From DMER01 sp003451645 (GTDB lineage: Bacteria; Pseudomonadota; Alphaproteobacteria; Micropepsales; Micropepsaceae): a stretch of DNA of 51,653 nt. The notes under the pieces are model-generated. The model had not been told where the DNA came from. It did no database searches and saw nothing but the letters and a program-made list of their open reading frames with translations. The first letter of the stretch is position 1, and every line of letters begins with the position of its first letter. The position numbers and the translations under genes are program-made. Of this stretch, positions 24,856-32,573 are shown one piece after another. The DNA lies in assembly GCA_031976175.1 (NCBI GenBank), contig DALYLR010000026.1, positions 1-51,653 on the forward strand. The letters run 5' to 3'.

Positions 24856-25986
24856 ATGATGAAGATCGAACAAGGTTTGTGGATAGCACAGCGCGGCTGG
24901 ACCTGGGATCAGCGCGGTTTGCCAGGGGCGCGGCTGGTCCTGTGCTTTGGGGCGCCCATGGCCCTGGAGCAATCTGGCGTGCGTGAGGCAGTCGTCAACC
25001 GCTATGGCCAGGCGATCCTTGCGGTTTGTTCCACGGGCGGTGAAATCCACGGTGCCGAGGTCTTTGACGACAGCGTCACCGCGATCGCCTTTGACTTCGA
25101 TCATACCGAGGTTGAGGCCGTTTCCGCCCGCGTCGCGGGCGCGGGCCTGGAGGCCGAGACGGGCCGGTTCCTGGCGCAAGGCTTGTTCAAGAGCAATTTG
25201 GCGGCCGTTCTGGTGCTGTCCGATGGCACGCAAGTCAACGGCTCCGAACTGATCCGCGGCTTCCGGCAGGTGCTGGGCGAGCGGGTGGTGATCACCGGCG
25301 GGCTTGCGGGGGATGGCCCGCATTTCATCCGCACGCTGACGGGCCTCAATGGCACTCTCGAAAGCGGCCAGATTTGCGCCATCGGGCTTTATGGCGACCG
25401 TATCCGCGTCGGCCATGGCTCGGCGGGCGGCTGGGATGTCTTTGGGCCTGAGCGCCGCGTCACGCGGGCGGACGGCCGGCTCTATGAGCTGGATGGGAAG
25501 CCCGCCCTCGATCTGTACAAGGCCTATCTGGGCGAGGAGGCTGAGCGCCTGCCAGGCAGCGCGCTGTTGTTCCCGCTGCAGATCTTTCCAGCGGGTGCGC
25601 CAGAGGGGGCGCTGGTGCGCACTGTTGTGGGCATCGAGGAGGATGCGCGCGCCATGGTCTTTGCCGGTGATATCCCTGAAGGGTGGGGCGCGCGGCTCAT
25701 GCGCGGCAATTTCGACCATCTGGTGCAAGGTGCAGCAGAAGCGGCCCACCAAGCCAATGCTGAGACTGTGCGTGATCGCGCGGCCATCCTGGTCAGCTGC
25801 ATCGGGCGCAAATTGCTGATGGGGCAGCGCATCGCTGAGGAGGTCGAGGCCGTTCAAACGGTCCTTGGTCCCCGCACGGCGATCTCCGGCTTCTATTCCT
25901 ATGGTGAGATTTCGCCCCACGCGCAGTCGGGCGTTTGCGAGTTGCACAATCAAACCATGACGATCACCACCCTGTGGGAAGAATGA
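24856..25986 (+). CDS. FIST-domain sensory protein (NosP-like)
   Basis: 376 residues. The N-terminal FIST domain (about 25-210) has LVLCFGAPMALE, AILAVCSTGGEIHG, LVLSDGTQVNGSELIRGFRQ and VITGGLAGDG. The FIST_C domain (about 215-370) ends SGFYSYGEISPH. FIST proteins are ligand-binding sensors. The NosP branch binds haem and nitric oxide and inhibits a co-encoded histidine kinase. This gene is coupled to a histidine kinase by an ATGA overlap (25983-25986). I cannot identify a haem ligand with certainty. The start is ATG 24856; GTG or upstream starts at 24835 are possible. Two ATTAAG repeats stand upstream, of unknown meaning. Confidence 0.88.
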   Translation: MMKIEQGLWIAQRGWTWDQRGLPGARLVLCFGAPMALEQSGVREAVVNRYGQAILAVCSTGGEIHGAEVFDDSVTAIAFDFDHTEVEAVSARVAGAGLEAETGRFLAQGLFKSNLAAVLVLSDGTQVNGSELIRGFRQVLGERVVITGGLAGDGPHFIRTLTGLNGTLESGQICAIGLYGDRIRVGHGSAGGWDVFGPERRVTRADGRLYELDGKPALDLYKAYLGEEAERLPGSALLFPLQIFPAGAPEGALVRTVVGIEEDARAMVFAGDIPEGWGARLMRGNFDHLVQGAAEAAHQANAETVRDRAAILVSCIGRKLLMGQRIAEEVEAVQTVLGPRTAISGFYSYGEISPHAQSGVCELHNQTMTITTLWEE

Positions 25987-27647
25987 GTGAACTTCATCCC
26001 CTCCTGGCCCGGCAATTGCGTGCTGCCGCCCGGATGGGCGCGGACGGACGGGCGGATCTTGATGCGCTGATTGAACTTGTCGATCAGAGCTACAAGGATC
26101 AAGACCGCGACCGGCGCTTGAGCGAGCGGGCAAATGCGCTCATGGAGGAGGAGTTGCACGGCGCCAATGCGCGGGCGCAGGCGCGGATGCAATCGCTGCT
26201 CAACGCCATCGTGGCTGGCATCAAAGAAGGCGTCGTCGTCACCACGCAAAGCGGGCAGATTGTGCTCGCCAATAGCTGTGCCGAAGCGCTCTTTGGTCTC
26301 TCGTCGGCACAATTGGCGCATATGCCGCTTGAGACATTGTTTCAGGCTGTGGAAGGGCCCAACCCGGTCGCGGCGGCTGGTGTGATTCGCGGCGGCGCCC
26401 TGCACGTGTCTGGCTCTTGTACGCCTGTGGAAATCACAGCCTCTGCCATCGCCGATGGCGATGCCCGCCAAACCTTGTGGCTCATCCGTGATATCACTGA
26501 GCAATTGCGCTGGGCGGCGCAGCAGCAGGAGAATACGCGGCGTACGGAGGATTTCGCGCGCAGCTCCTCCGACTGGTTCTGGCAGAGTAATGCCGATCAT
26601 TCGGTGATTGAAACCTTTGGCGATGCTCCACCTGGAGCGGAGAATTATCTACGCCACGGCTTGTCTGGTTCCCCGGACACTGACGGTTTGTCCGTCGTTC
26701 TGGCCGAACGTCAAAGGTTGAATGAGGCATTGGCGGCGCGGCAGGCCTTCCGCGAAATCCAGGTTTGCCTTTCGCGGGATACCGCAATCTCTTGGTATGC
26801 GGTGAGTGCGCGGCCCATGGTGGATCCCGATGGTGTTTTTCTAGGCTACCGCGGTTCGGTGCGGGATATCTCTGCAGCCAAGGCGCATGAGGAAGAGCTG
26901 ACAAGCGCGCGCAAGGCCGCAGATGACGCCAACCGGCTCAAGTCGCATTTCCTTGCCACCATGAGCCATGAATTGCGCACACCGATGAATGCGATCTTGG
27001 GCTTTTCCGAAGTGATCCGGGATCAAGTCTTCGGGCCTGATCAGGCGCGCTATTGCGATTATGCCGCCAGCATCCATCAGTCAGGCCAGCATTTGCTGTC
27101 TTTGATCAACGATATTTTGGATTTGTCCAAGATTGAGTCCGGGAGCTACCGGCTGGAGTGTCAGCAGTTCTGTCTGTCGCGCTTGGCGGATGAGTGTTTC
27201 ATGATGGTGCGGCCTCAAGCGGCAAAGGGGCAGGTCGGCATCGATGCTGAGCTTGGCGATGCGAAGGTCGAAATCCTGGGCGATCCGCGAGCGATGCGTC
27301 AGGTCATCGTCAATCTTTTGTCCAACGCGGTCAAGTTCACACCAGCGGGCGAGCGGGTGCGGCTCTCTCTCTCGCTGGAAGGCGGCCGAGCGATGTTATC
27401 AGTGCGCGATACGGGCATTGGGATTGCAAAGGACTTCCTGCCCTTCGTGTTCGATCCTTTCCGCCAGCAAGACAGCGGCTTGGCGCGCAAATATGAGGGC
27501 ACGGGTCTGGGCCTCGCCATCACCAAGCGCTTGGTCGAGCAGCATTGCGGCACGATCGCCATTTCAAGTGAACAAGGGGTAGGCACGGAGGTGCGTGTGG
27601 CCGTGCCACTGGCCGCGGGCCAGGCGGGCGCGGTGGCAGCTGCTTAG
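25983..27647 (+). CDS. PAS-domain sensor histidine kinase, partner of the FIST protein
   Basis: 554 residues, no transmembrane segment. A coiled N-terminus (about 30-70) leads to a PAS domain (about 72-185, IVAGIKEGVVVTTQSGQIVL), then a second PAS-like region (about 195-305). HisKA has the phosphorylated histidine H329 in LATMSHELRTPMNAILGFSE, and HATPase_c has NLLSNAVKFTPAG, DTGIGI and GTGLGLAITKRL. There is no receiver domain, so a separate response regulator, not in this window, is expected. ATG 25983 overlaps the FIST stop. The pairing suggests the FIST protein switches the kinase, as NosP does with NahK. Confidence 0.93.
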   Translation: MSELHPLLARQLRAAARMGADGRADLDALIELVDQSYKDQDRDRRLSERANALMEEELHGANARAQARMQSLLNAIVAGIKEGVVVTTQSGQIVLANSCAEALFGLSSAQLAHMPLETLFQAVEGPNPVAAAGVIRGGALHVSGSCTPVEITASAIADGDARQTLWLIRDITEQLRWAAQQQENTRRTEDFARSSSDWFWQSNADHSVIETFGDAPPGAENYLRHGLSGSPDTDGLSVVLAERQRLNEALAARQAFREIQVCLSRDTAISWYAVSARPMVDPDGVFLGYRGSVRDISAAKAHEEELTSARKAADDANRLKSHFLATMSHELRTPMNAILGFSEVIRDQVFGPDQARYCDYAASIHQSGQHLLSLINDILDLSKIESGSYRLECQQFCLSRLADECFMMVRPQAAKGQVGIDAELGDAKVEILGDPRAMRQVIVNLLSNAVKFTPAGERVRLSLSLEGGRAMLSVRDTGIGIAKDFLPFVFDPFRQQDSGLARKYEGTGLGLAITKRLVEQHCGTIAISSEQGVGTEVRVAVPLAAGQAGAVAAA

Positions 27648-27648
27648 G

Positions 27649-28068
27649 TCAAACCGCCCTCGTCAGGTCCAGCGGCAACGGTTCGAAGCGCTTTACCCCG
27701 CCGTGTTGTCTTGCGCGCCAGGCTGTTAAGGCGCCTGTCGGCGTCGCGATCATCCACACAAAGCCGTCTTCATGGATGGCTAGCAAGTCGATCTGGCTGG
27801 GCGATGCCTCGCCACTGGGATGGCTGTGATAGCAGCCAATAATGGCGCGCCCTTCCAAGCGTGCCGTCTTTTGCGCACGCGCATGGATCTCATCGCAAAT
27901 GGCAAAGCCAAACTCGGGCTCGGAAGCGATGTTGGGTGAGGGGGCGAGCGCCGTGACGCGCAAGCCGTCCCCAATCAACAGCCCGCAAATCTCTTCGCGT
28001 GGACTGGCTTGCGCTTGCACCAGAATCGCCTCGCGCAACGCGTGGGGCAAAACCAAACTGAGGGTCAA
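27649..28068 (-). CDS. JAMM/MPN-domain metalloprotease (Mov34/PAD-1 family)
   Basis: 139 residues, a stand-alone JAB domain. The full zinc motif is visible: E26 in SPREEICGLL, then H81-x-H83 and S91-x-x-D94 in YHSHPSGEASPSQID. All catalytic residues are present, so it should be an active isopeptidase or peptidase. Bacterial relatives act on ubiquitin-like sulfur carriers or cysteine-biosynthesis proteins, but no such partner is nearby. The start is at 28068, overlapping by 4 bases the stop of the DUF6476 gene, which makes these two an operon. It meets the histidine kinase end to end (1 base apart). Confidence 0.92.
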   Translation of the reverse strand: MTLSLVLPHALREAILVQAQASPREEICGLLIGDGLRVTALAPSPNIASEPEFGFAICDEIHARAQKTARLEGRAIIGCYHSHPSGEASPSQIDLLAIHEDGFVWMIATPTGALTAWRARQHGGVKRFEPLPLDLTRAV

Positions 28069-28472
28069 GGTTGCTCGGCCTTCTTGAAGGTGATCCGGCT
28101 GATCAGCTCGCCTGTGCGCGGGTCGAGCGTCATCACTTCATCGGCCGCGTCGCCTGTCACGCGCACGACCAGCAGGCCGCCCTCGATCCTGGCGTCCGCC
28201 ACGCTCTGGCCGTCGCGGATCGTATAGGCGTTGAAGCTGGGCTGTCCCGCTGTGGCGGCAGCTGCGGAGGCGGGCACGGGGATCGTCGCGGGGACGGGCT
28301 TGGCGCCCGTGTCCGTGTTCATGGCGCGCCGTACGCCCAGGCCTACCATCAGGCCCAGCACGATAATGATCGCGACACCCAGCAGCACCGTCACGGTCAA
28401 AAGGACCGGATGAGTGCGGGCCAAGGATTGTGGCTGGCTGGGCTGAGGGTCTTGGGGTAGGGATGTGCTCAT
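28065..28472 (-). CDS. DUF6476-type small membrane protein
   Basis: 135 residues. A Pro/Gln-rich N-terminus is followed by one transmembrane segment (about residues 22-45, VLLTVTVLLGVAIIIVLGL). Next comes a linker rich in Ala/Pro and a small beta domain (RIEGGLLVVRVTGDAADEVM, LDPRTGELISRITF). This matches the short alphaproteobacterial DUF6476 proteins, function unknown. The ATG (28472-28470) lies on the same CATG as the divergent pseudouridine synthase start, leaving no space between the two genes. It forms an operon with the JAMM protease. Confidence 0.82.
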   Translation of the reverse strand: MSTSLPQDPQPSQPQSLARTHPVLLTVTVLLGVAIIIVLGLMVGLGVRRAMNTDTGAKPVPATIPVPASAAAATAGQPSFNAYTIRDGQSVADARIEGGLLVVRVTGDAADEVMTLDPRTGELISRITFKKAEQP

Positions 28473-29538
28473 GACCAGCGATCCTATAGCGATTGATGAT
28501 GATCCGGAAGCGGAGGATGAGGCCCCAGGCGGTCTCGTGCAAGCGGTGATGGTGACCCCAGAGCTTGCGGTCATGCGTCTAGACCGGCTTCTGGCTGCAG
28601 CCTTGCCACAGCAGTCGCGTACGCGGCTCAAAGCCCTCATTGCGGGCGGCCAGGTCCTGTCGGGTGGTCTGGCTTTACGCGATCCCGCCGCCAAGGTCAA
28701 AGCGGGCGTGGAGATCGAGGTTATGGTGCCAGCCTTGGCGGTGGCTGCTGATCTGCGCGCGCAAGACATCCCGCTCTCCATTGTCTATGAGGACGCCCAT
28801 GTCATCGTCATTGACAAGCCAGCGGGCCTTGTCGTGCATCCGGCGGCTGGCAATCCCGATGGCACGCTGGTCAATGCGTTGCTGGCTCATTGCGGGGCGT
28901 CGCTCAAAGGCATCGGCGGGGAGGCGCGGCCGGGGATTGTGCACCGGATTGATAAGGATACCTCTGGCCTGATCGTGGCGGCCAAAAGCGAGCTCGCGCA
29001 TCGCTCTCTTGGCAAGCAATTCGCCGCTCATGCCATTGACCGGCTTTATTGGGCGGTCGTTTGGGGGGCGCCGCGCGAGCCGGCCGGCACCATCAGTACT
29101 CAGATCAACCGAAGTCCCGCCAACCGCCAGAAGATGGCTGTCGTGCACAGCGGCGGGCGGCACGCGGTCACGCATTACGAGGTCCTCAGGCTCTATGCCA
29201 AGGGCCGTGCCTGGCCGGACCCGGCTCCCGACTGGCAGCACACGCCTTATGGCGAGTGGCGGCAGGGGGCGGTGGCCTCCCTCATCGCCTGCAAGCTTGA
29301 GACCGGGCGCACGCATCAGGTGCGCGTGCATCTGGCGCATCTGGGACACCCGCTGATCGGCGATGCGGTCTATGGCCGCCCAAAGACTGTCCAGGGTCTC
29401 ACCCTGACAATGGCGCGCCAGGCGCTGCATGCGGTGCGCCTCGGCTTTCAGCATCCCAAAACTCACAAGCAAATGCGTTTCGAAAGTCCGCCGCCTGCGG
29501 ATTATCAAGCGTTATTGGCAGCACTTGAAGGGTATTGA
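28471..29538 (+). CDS. RluA-family pseudouridine synthase (RluD-like)
   Basis: 355 residues from the ATG at 28471 (a GTG at 28465 is possible). An N-terminal S4 RNA-binding domain (about 25-85, MRLDRLLAAALPQQSRTRLK) precedes the catalytic domain with the RluA signature GIVHRIDKDTSGLIVAAK and its catalytic Asp. The length and S4 domain point to an RluD-type enzyme that modifies 23S rRNA in the cytosol; the exact target position is inferred. Its start codon shares CATG with the divergent DUF6476 gene. Its 3' end overlaps the convergent mscS gene by 34 bases. Confidence 0.92.
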   Translation: MTSDPIAIDDDPEAEDEAPGGLVQAVMVTPELAVMRLDRLLAAALPQQSRTRLKALIAGGQVLSGGLALRDPAAKVKAGVEIEVMVPALAVAADLRAQDIPLSIVYEDAHVIVIDKPAGLVVHPAAGNPDGTLVNALLAHCGASLKGIGGEARPGIVHRIDKDTSGLIVAAKSELAHRSLGKQFAAHAIDRLYWAVVWGAPREPAGTISTQINRSPANRQKMAVVHSGGRHAVTHYEVLRLYAKGRAWPDPAPDWQHTPYGEWRQGAVASLIACKLETGRTHQVRVHLAHLGHPLIGDAVYGRPKTVQGLTLTMARQALHAVRLGFQHPKTHKQMRFESPPPADYQALLAALEGY

Positions 29539-30590
29539 GGCGGCAGCCGCGCGGGCACCGCCAATTCAACCCCTCGATCGTCCAGCATGCGCATGATCCG
29601 CAGCAAGATCTGCTGATGGGTGTCCATAAAGGCGCGGTAATCGCGGGAGAGGATGTAATAGACCACCTCGAACTCCAGGCCCGCATCCGTGAAGCCTGTA
29701 AAGTGCGCGCGGTCAAAGCGGATGCCTGGTTCGGCCATCGCCGCCTGGCGCAACAGGTCTGGCACCTGCGACACCTGATCGACCTTGGTTGCGTAATCCA
29801 GTCTGATCTTGAAGTTGATCCGCCGTTCGCTCATGCGCCGGAAATTGTGGACATCGCGCGCCAGCAGGGCTGCGTTCGCCACGACGATTTGCTCTCCGCT
29901 GAGTGCACGGATACGGGTGGTTTTCAGGCCGATCTCTTCGACCTCGCCCATGGTGTTGCCGATCACCACGAAGTCGCCCTTTACGAAAGGCCGGTCGAAG
30001 AGGATCGACAAGGCCGCAAACAGGTCGGCCATGATGCCTTGCGCGGCCAGACCAATCGCAATACCGCCGATGCCAAGGCCCGCGATCAGGGCTGTGACGT
30101 TGACGCCCAGATTGGACAAGATGATCAGGGCCGCAAAGGACCAGATCACTAGGTTCAAGAGCCAGCCGACAATGCCCATGGCGCTCGCCAGCACGGTCTC
30201 GTCGTCCGAGCGGCCCTGGGCCTGGCGCTCCAGGAAATAGATCGCGAGTTCACGGATCCATATCGCCCCTTGGATTGACGCGACCACAATGAACGCCATC
30301 TCAATAAGGCGCCCCAACAGTGGCGGTTCGTCCACAAAGGGCAGCACGAGTTGGACCGAAAGTACCCCGAGGAAGAGGGTGAGGGTGGTATCGGCGAGCC
30401 GTTGAACCGGCATCACAACGGGCGAGGTCTCGGCCGCAAAGCGTCGCAGCAGGCTGCGCACGCCAGTCCGTAGGCGGATCAAAAGCGCAAAGGTCACTAC
30501 CATGGACAGCAGGGCCAGCGCGCTGATCCCCAGACCCATCCAGGTCCAATTCCAAAAGTAGAGTGTGTCCAGGGTCTGCGGTGTGGTCAT
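29505..30590 (-). CDS. MscS-family small-conductance mechanosensitive channel
   Basis: 361 residues, larger than E. coli MscS (286). Four or five transmembrane segments are visible (about 15-37, 60-80, 90-115, 145-165 and the pore helix). The pore-lining helix 3 reads GIGGIAIGLAAQGIMADLFA, with the Gly/Ala packing typical of MscS. The cytoplasmic beta domain follows (RPFVKGDFVVIGNTMGEVEE, then TRIRALSGEQIVVANA). It opens under hypo-osmotic membrane tension. The ATG at 30590 lacks a good ribosome site; the frame is open further upstream, so the start is not certain. Upstream lie the phased CGTAAC repeats. Confidence 0.9.
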   Translation of the reverse strand: MTTPQTLDTLYFWNWTWMGLGISALALLSMVVTFALLIRLRTGVRSLLRRFAAETSPVVMPVQRLADTTLTLFLGVLSVQLVLPFVDEPPLLGRLIEMAFIVVASIQGAIWIRELAIYFLERQAQGRSDDETVLASAMGIVGWLLNLVIWSFAALIILSNLGVNVTALIAGLGIGGIAIGLAAQGIMADLFAALSILFDRPFVKGDFVVIGNTMGEVEEIGLKTTRIRALSGEQIVVANAALLARDVHNFRRMSERRINFKIRLDYATKVDQVSQVPDLLRQAAMAEPGIRFDRAHFTGFTDAGLEFEVVYYILSRDYRAFMDTHQQILLRIMRMLDDRGVELAVPARLPPQYPSSAANNA

Positions 30591-30967
30591 GGGGGTGGGG
30601 CTTTGCGTCGGAACGGCCAGGGCGGGACCGGTGCACGTGGCGGCACGTAACACAGCGTCACAAAACAGGCCCCAAATCCAGGGAAAATGAGGCCCGCAAC
30701 GTAACAAAACGTAACGCCAGCGAAACAAAACGAAACAGAAATCAACCCTTTTTTGGCTGATTTTGGCGGCTTCCGTCGCGAAAGGGCGGTGTTTTTTTGA
30801 GTGCCTCGTGCCGCGAACGTCCAGAGCGGCTATGTGACCTTTGTATATAGGAAGGAAGTCCTGGACTGCAAGGGCCAGCGGCGCTTGGCGGACTGCGAGT
30901 GAATCTGATCGGCACCAAAGTTCCATCGGAGGCTTCCCGGCCCTGGCCCTTAATCGGTAGGATTCCA
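30591..30967. other. 377-base non-coding region between mscS and the acyltransferase gene
   Basis: A divergent intergenic region, AT-richer than its surroundings. It holds six phased CGTAAC-like hexamers in the mscS-proximal half, a TTTTTTT run at 30792-30798 and a TATATA at 30844-30849 that could be a -10 for the plus-strand gene. I found no protein-like frame in it. Confidence 0.75.
30646..30736 (-). promoter_or_regulatory. Helically phased CGTAAC/CGAAAC repeats
   Basis: Hexamers start at 30646 (CGTAAC), 30656 (CGTCAC), 30700 and 30710 (CGTAAC), 30721 and 30731 (CGAAAC). Spacings are 10, 44, 10, 11 and 10 bases, that is about one turn or four turns of DNA. CGTAACAAAACGTAAC and CGAAACAAAACGAAAC are two versions of one 16-base unit. 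The array starts 56 bases upstream of the mscS start. It looks like a multi-site operator. Confidence 0.6.
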
Positions 30968-32194
30968 ATGACGGAACAAACATTTCACACCGATGCGCTA
31001 GAGCGTCAGGACGGCTCTCGAGCCCAGAGGCTTTTCTTTGATGTCAAACAGGGCCGTGATCTGGCTCGAACTTTGCGGCTAGATGCATATGGGAGCAGGG
31101 CAAGAGAGATTTGGATCGATGCTGCCAAGGGGATCGGCATCATTTTGGTGGTTGTTGCTCACGCACTCATTTTGGACAATCAACTCGATATGCTTGAGAG
31201 GTTCATTTACCTCTTCCATATGCCTCTTTTTTTCATGCTTGCTGGATATCTCCAATCTGGGAAGCCGGTCGGCGAATACAATCGCAATAGGGCCATAAGC
31301 CTGCTTGTTCCATACCTCGCGTTCTTAGCCGTTCTCTCTCTTCCTCTTGCGGCTCGATCTGCGTTGGCTTACGACCAGGGGCAAGTTCTGCCGATCGATG
31401 AGTTTTTTGCGAATCTTTGGGGTGGCAAGCACCTGACCGGCATCCACGGTACCTTTTGGTTCATCACCTGTTTGCTGGTAGCTCAGGTGATTTTTAATGT
31501 GATGCTCACTCGCTGGGCCGTCGTTAGCACTCCAATGATCATTTGCGTCATTGGGTTAGGTACCCTCGGTTACCTCTTGGCTGCTGTTGGCAGTGATCTT
31601 CCCGGCAATGCGGGCGTCGCGCCCATGGCAATCGTATTCCTTTGGTTTGGGGCATTTTTCCGAGCGATTGGATTGGCACCCAGCTCCCTGTTCGTTTGGT
31701 TTGGGCTATCGATCGTAGTGCTCTTGCTTCTGGTCGTATCAACTGGGTGGGCGCCCTCATTTGACATGAAGCCGGAAAACTATGGTGTGCCGATAATCAG
31801 TATCATCATTGCGGTGGGATTGAGCTGCGGGGTCTTTGCAATCGTTCAATTGATCAGCCAATTCGATCTGCCGAGCCGCGTCCTCGCATATTTTGGTAGC
31901 GCATCCCTGACGATCATGTATCTGCATTTGGCCGCGTTCCGAGTGACCGGACAATTTTCAGACAACACAGTCTTGACCATTGCTGTGGGGCTGTTGCTGC
32001 CCTTGGCAGTTCATCAGGCAATAGGCCTTTCGCGTACAACACGTTTTCTGTTTTCCGGATCAACGGGAGAGCATAAGCGCCGCCCTGACCCTGTTAAGAA
32101 GAGCCGGGAAGCCGACGTGGTCAGAGGACAATTTCCAGAGCCGATAGAACAGTATGCTGATTGGGAACCGGTAACTCGCCGCAAAGCGAGCTAG
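30968..32194 (+). CDS. Acyltransferase-3 family membrane protein
   Basis: 408 residues. Roughly ten hydrophobic segments follow a 50-residue hydrophilic N-terminus. The family start IWIDAAKGIGIILVVVAHAL contains the conserved His thought to act in acyl transfer, followed by LFHMPLFFMLAGYL, as in fucose 4-O-acetylase-like enzymes. Such proteins move acetyl or other acyl groups onto sugars or lipids of the envelope. The ATG at 30968 follows GTAGGATTCCA. Codon use is less GC-rich than in neighbours (many ATT, CTT, GAT), suggesting acquisition. It has no polysaccharide genes beside it, apart from a decayed epimerase tail near 33.5 kb. Confidence 0.88.
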   Translation: MTEQTFHTDALERQDGSRAQRLFFDVKQGRDLARTLRLDAYGSRAREIWIDAAKGIGIILVVVAHALILDNQLDMLERFIYLFHMPLFFMLAGYLQSGKPVGEYNRNRAISLLVPYLAFLAVLSLPLAARSALAYDQGQVLPIDEFFANLWGGKHLTGIHGTFWFITCLLVAQVIFNVMLTRWAVVSTPMIICVIGLGTLGYLLAAVGSDLPGNAGVAPMAIVFLWFGAFFRAIGLAPSSLFVWFGLSIVVLLLLVVSTGWAPSFDMKPENYGVPIISIIIAVGLSCGVFAIVQLISQFDLPSRVLAYFGSASLTIMYLHLAAFRVTGQFSDNTVLTIAVGLLLPLAVHQAIGLSRTTRFLFSGSTGEHKRRPDPVKKSREADVVRGQFPEPIEQYADWEPVTRRKAS

Positions 32195-32280
32195 AGCTGT
32201 GTGCGATCAACTGGAATCGCCACGCTCCGGTTCCTTTCTATGGCTTAGCGGGTCATCCGAACCCCATACTACTGCCTGTC

Positions 32281-32332
32281 TAGCGCAACTTGCCGTTCTC
32301 AAATCGAGGTGATTTGATCGCCCGTTGCGCTA
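32281..32332. repeat. Nested long palindrome (structured element)
   Basis: Outer arms TAGCGCAAC (32281-32289) and GTTGCGCTA (32324-32332) pair perfectly over 9 bp. Inside them CAAATC (32300-32305) and GATTTG (32311-32316) pair over 6 bp around GAGGT. There is no T-run, so this is not a standard terminator. It lies 86 bases after the acyltransferase stop. Confidence 0.65.
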
Positions 32333-32361
32333 AGGTTGCAAGGAACTCAAGTTGGGCCCTC

Positions 32362-32520
32362 ATGCTTACCAGATTTGGCGGTTTGTGCGCGGCACTGATT
32401 TACCTCGTGGCGGTTGGTTCAGCGTGGCCATTGCAGGCGCAGGCCCAGCTAAAGCCCGACGCACCGTCGCAGGCTGCTCAAGCGGCGCCTGTGCCTATGG
32501 GCTTCGGTGGTGGCCGATGA
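32362..32520 (+). CDS. Possible 52-residue exported peptide
   Basis: A small frame with a plausible signal sequence (LTRFGGLCAALIYLVAVGSA, then PLQAQAQ as a cleavage region) and a short Pro/Ala/Gln tail ending PVPMGFGGGR. The frame is open from 32290, but that start lies in the nested palindrome. I do not recognise a family, and there is no strong ribosome site. It stands alone between the acyltransferase and the thioesterase. It may be chance. Confidence 0.3.
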   Translation: MLTRFGGLCAALIYLVAVGSAWPLQAQAQLKPDAPSQAAQAAPVPMGFGGGR

Positions 32521-32573
32521 GCGCATTATTGTTCCGGCCTGAATGAGGGCGTTGGCATAGATCACCCGCAAAA

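Noticed and set aside
24700..26133. 477-residue minus-strand frame covering tRNA-Glu and the FIST gene
   Set aside because: It runs through the tRNA and is antisense to two well-recognised genes; low-complexity composition without domain motifs.
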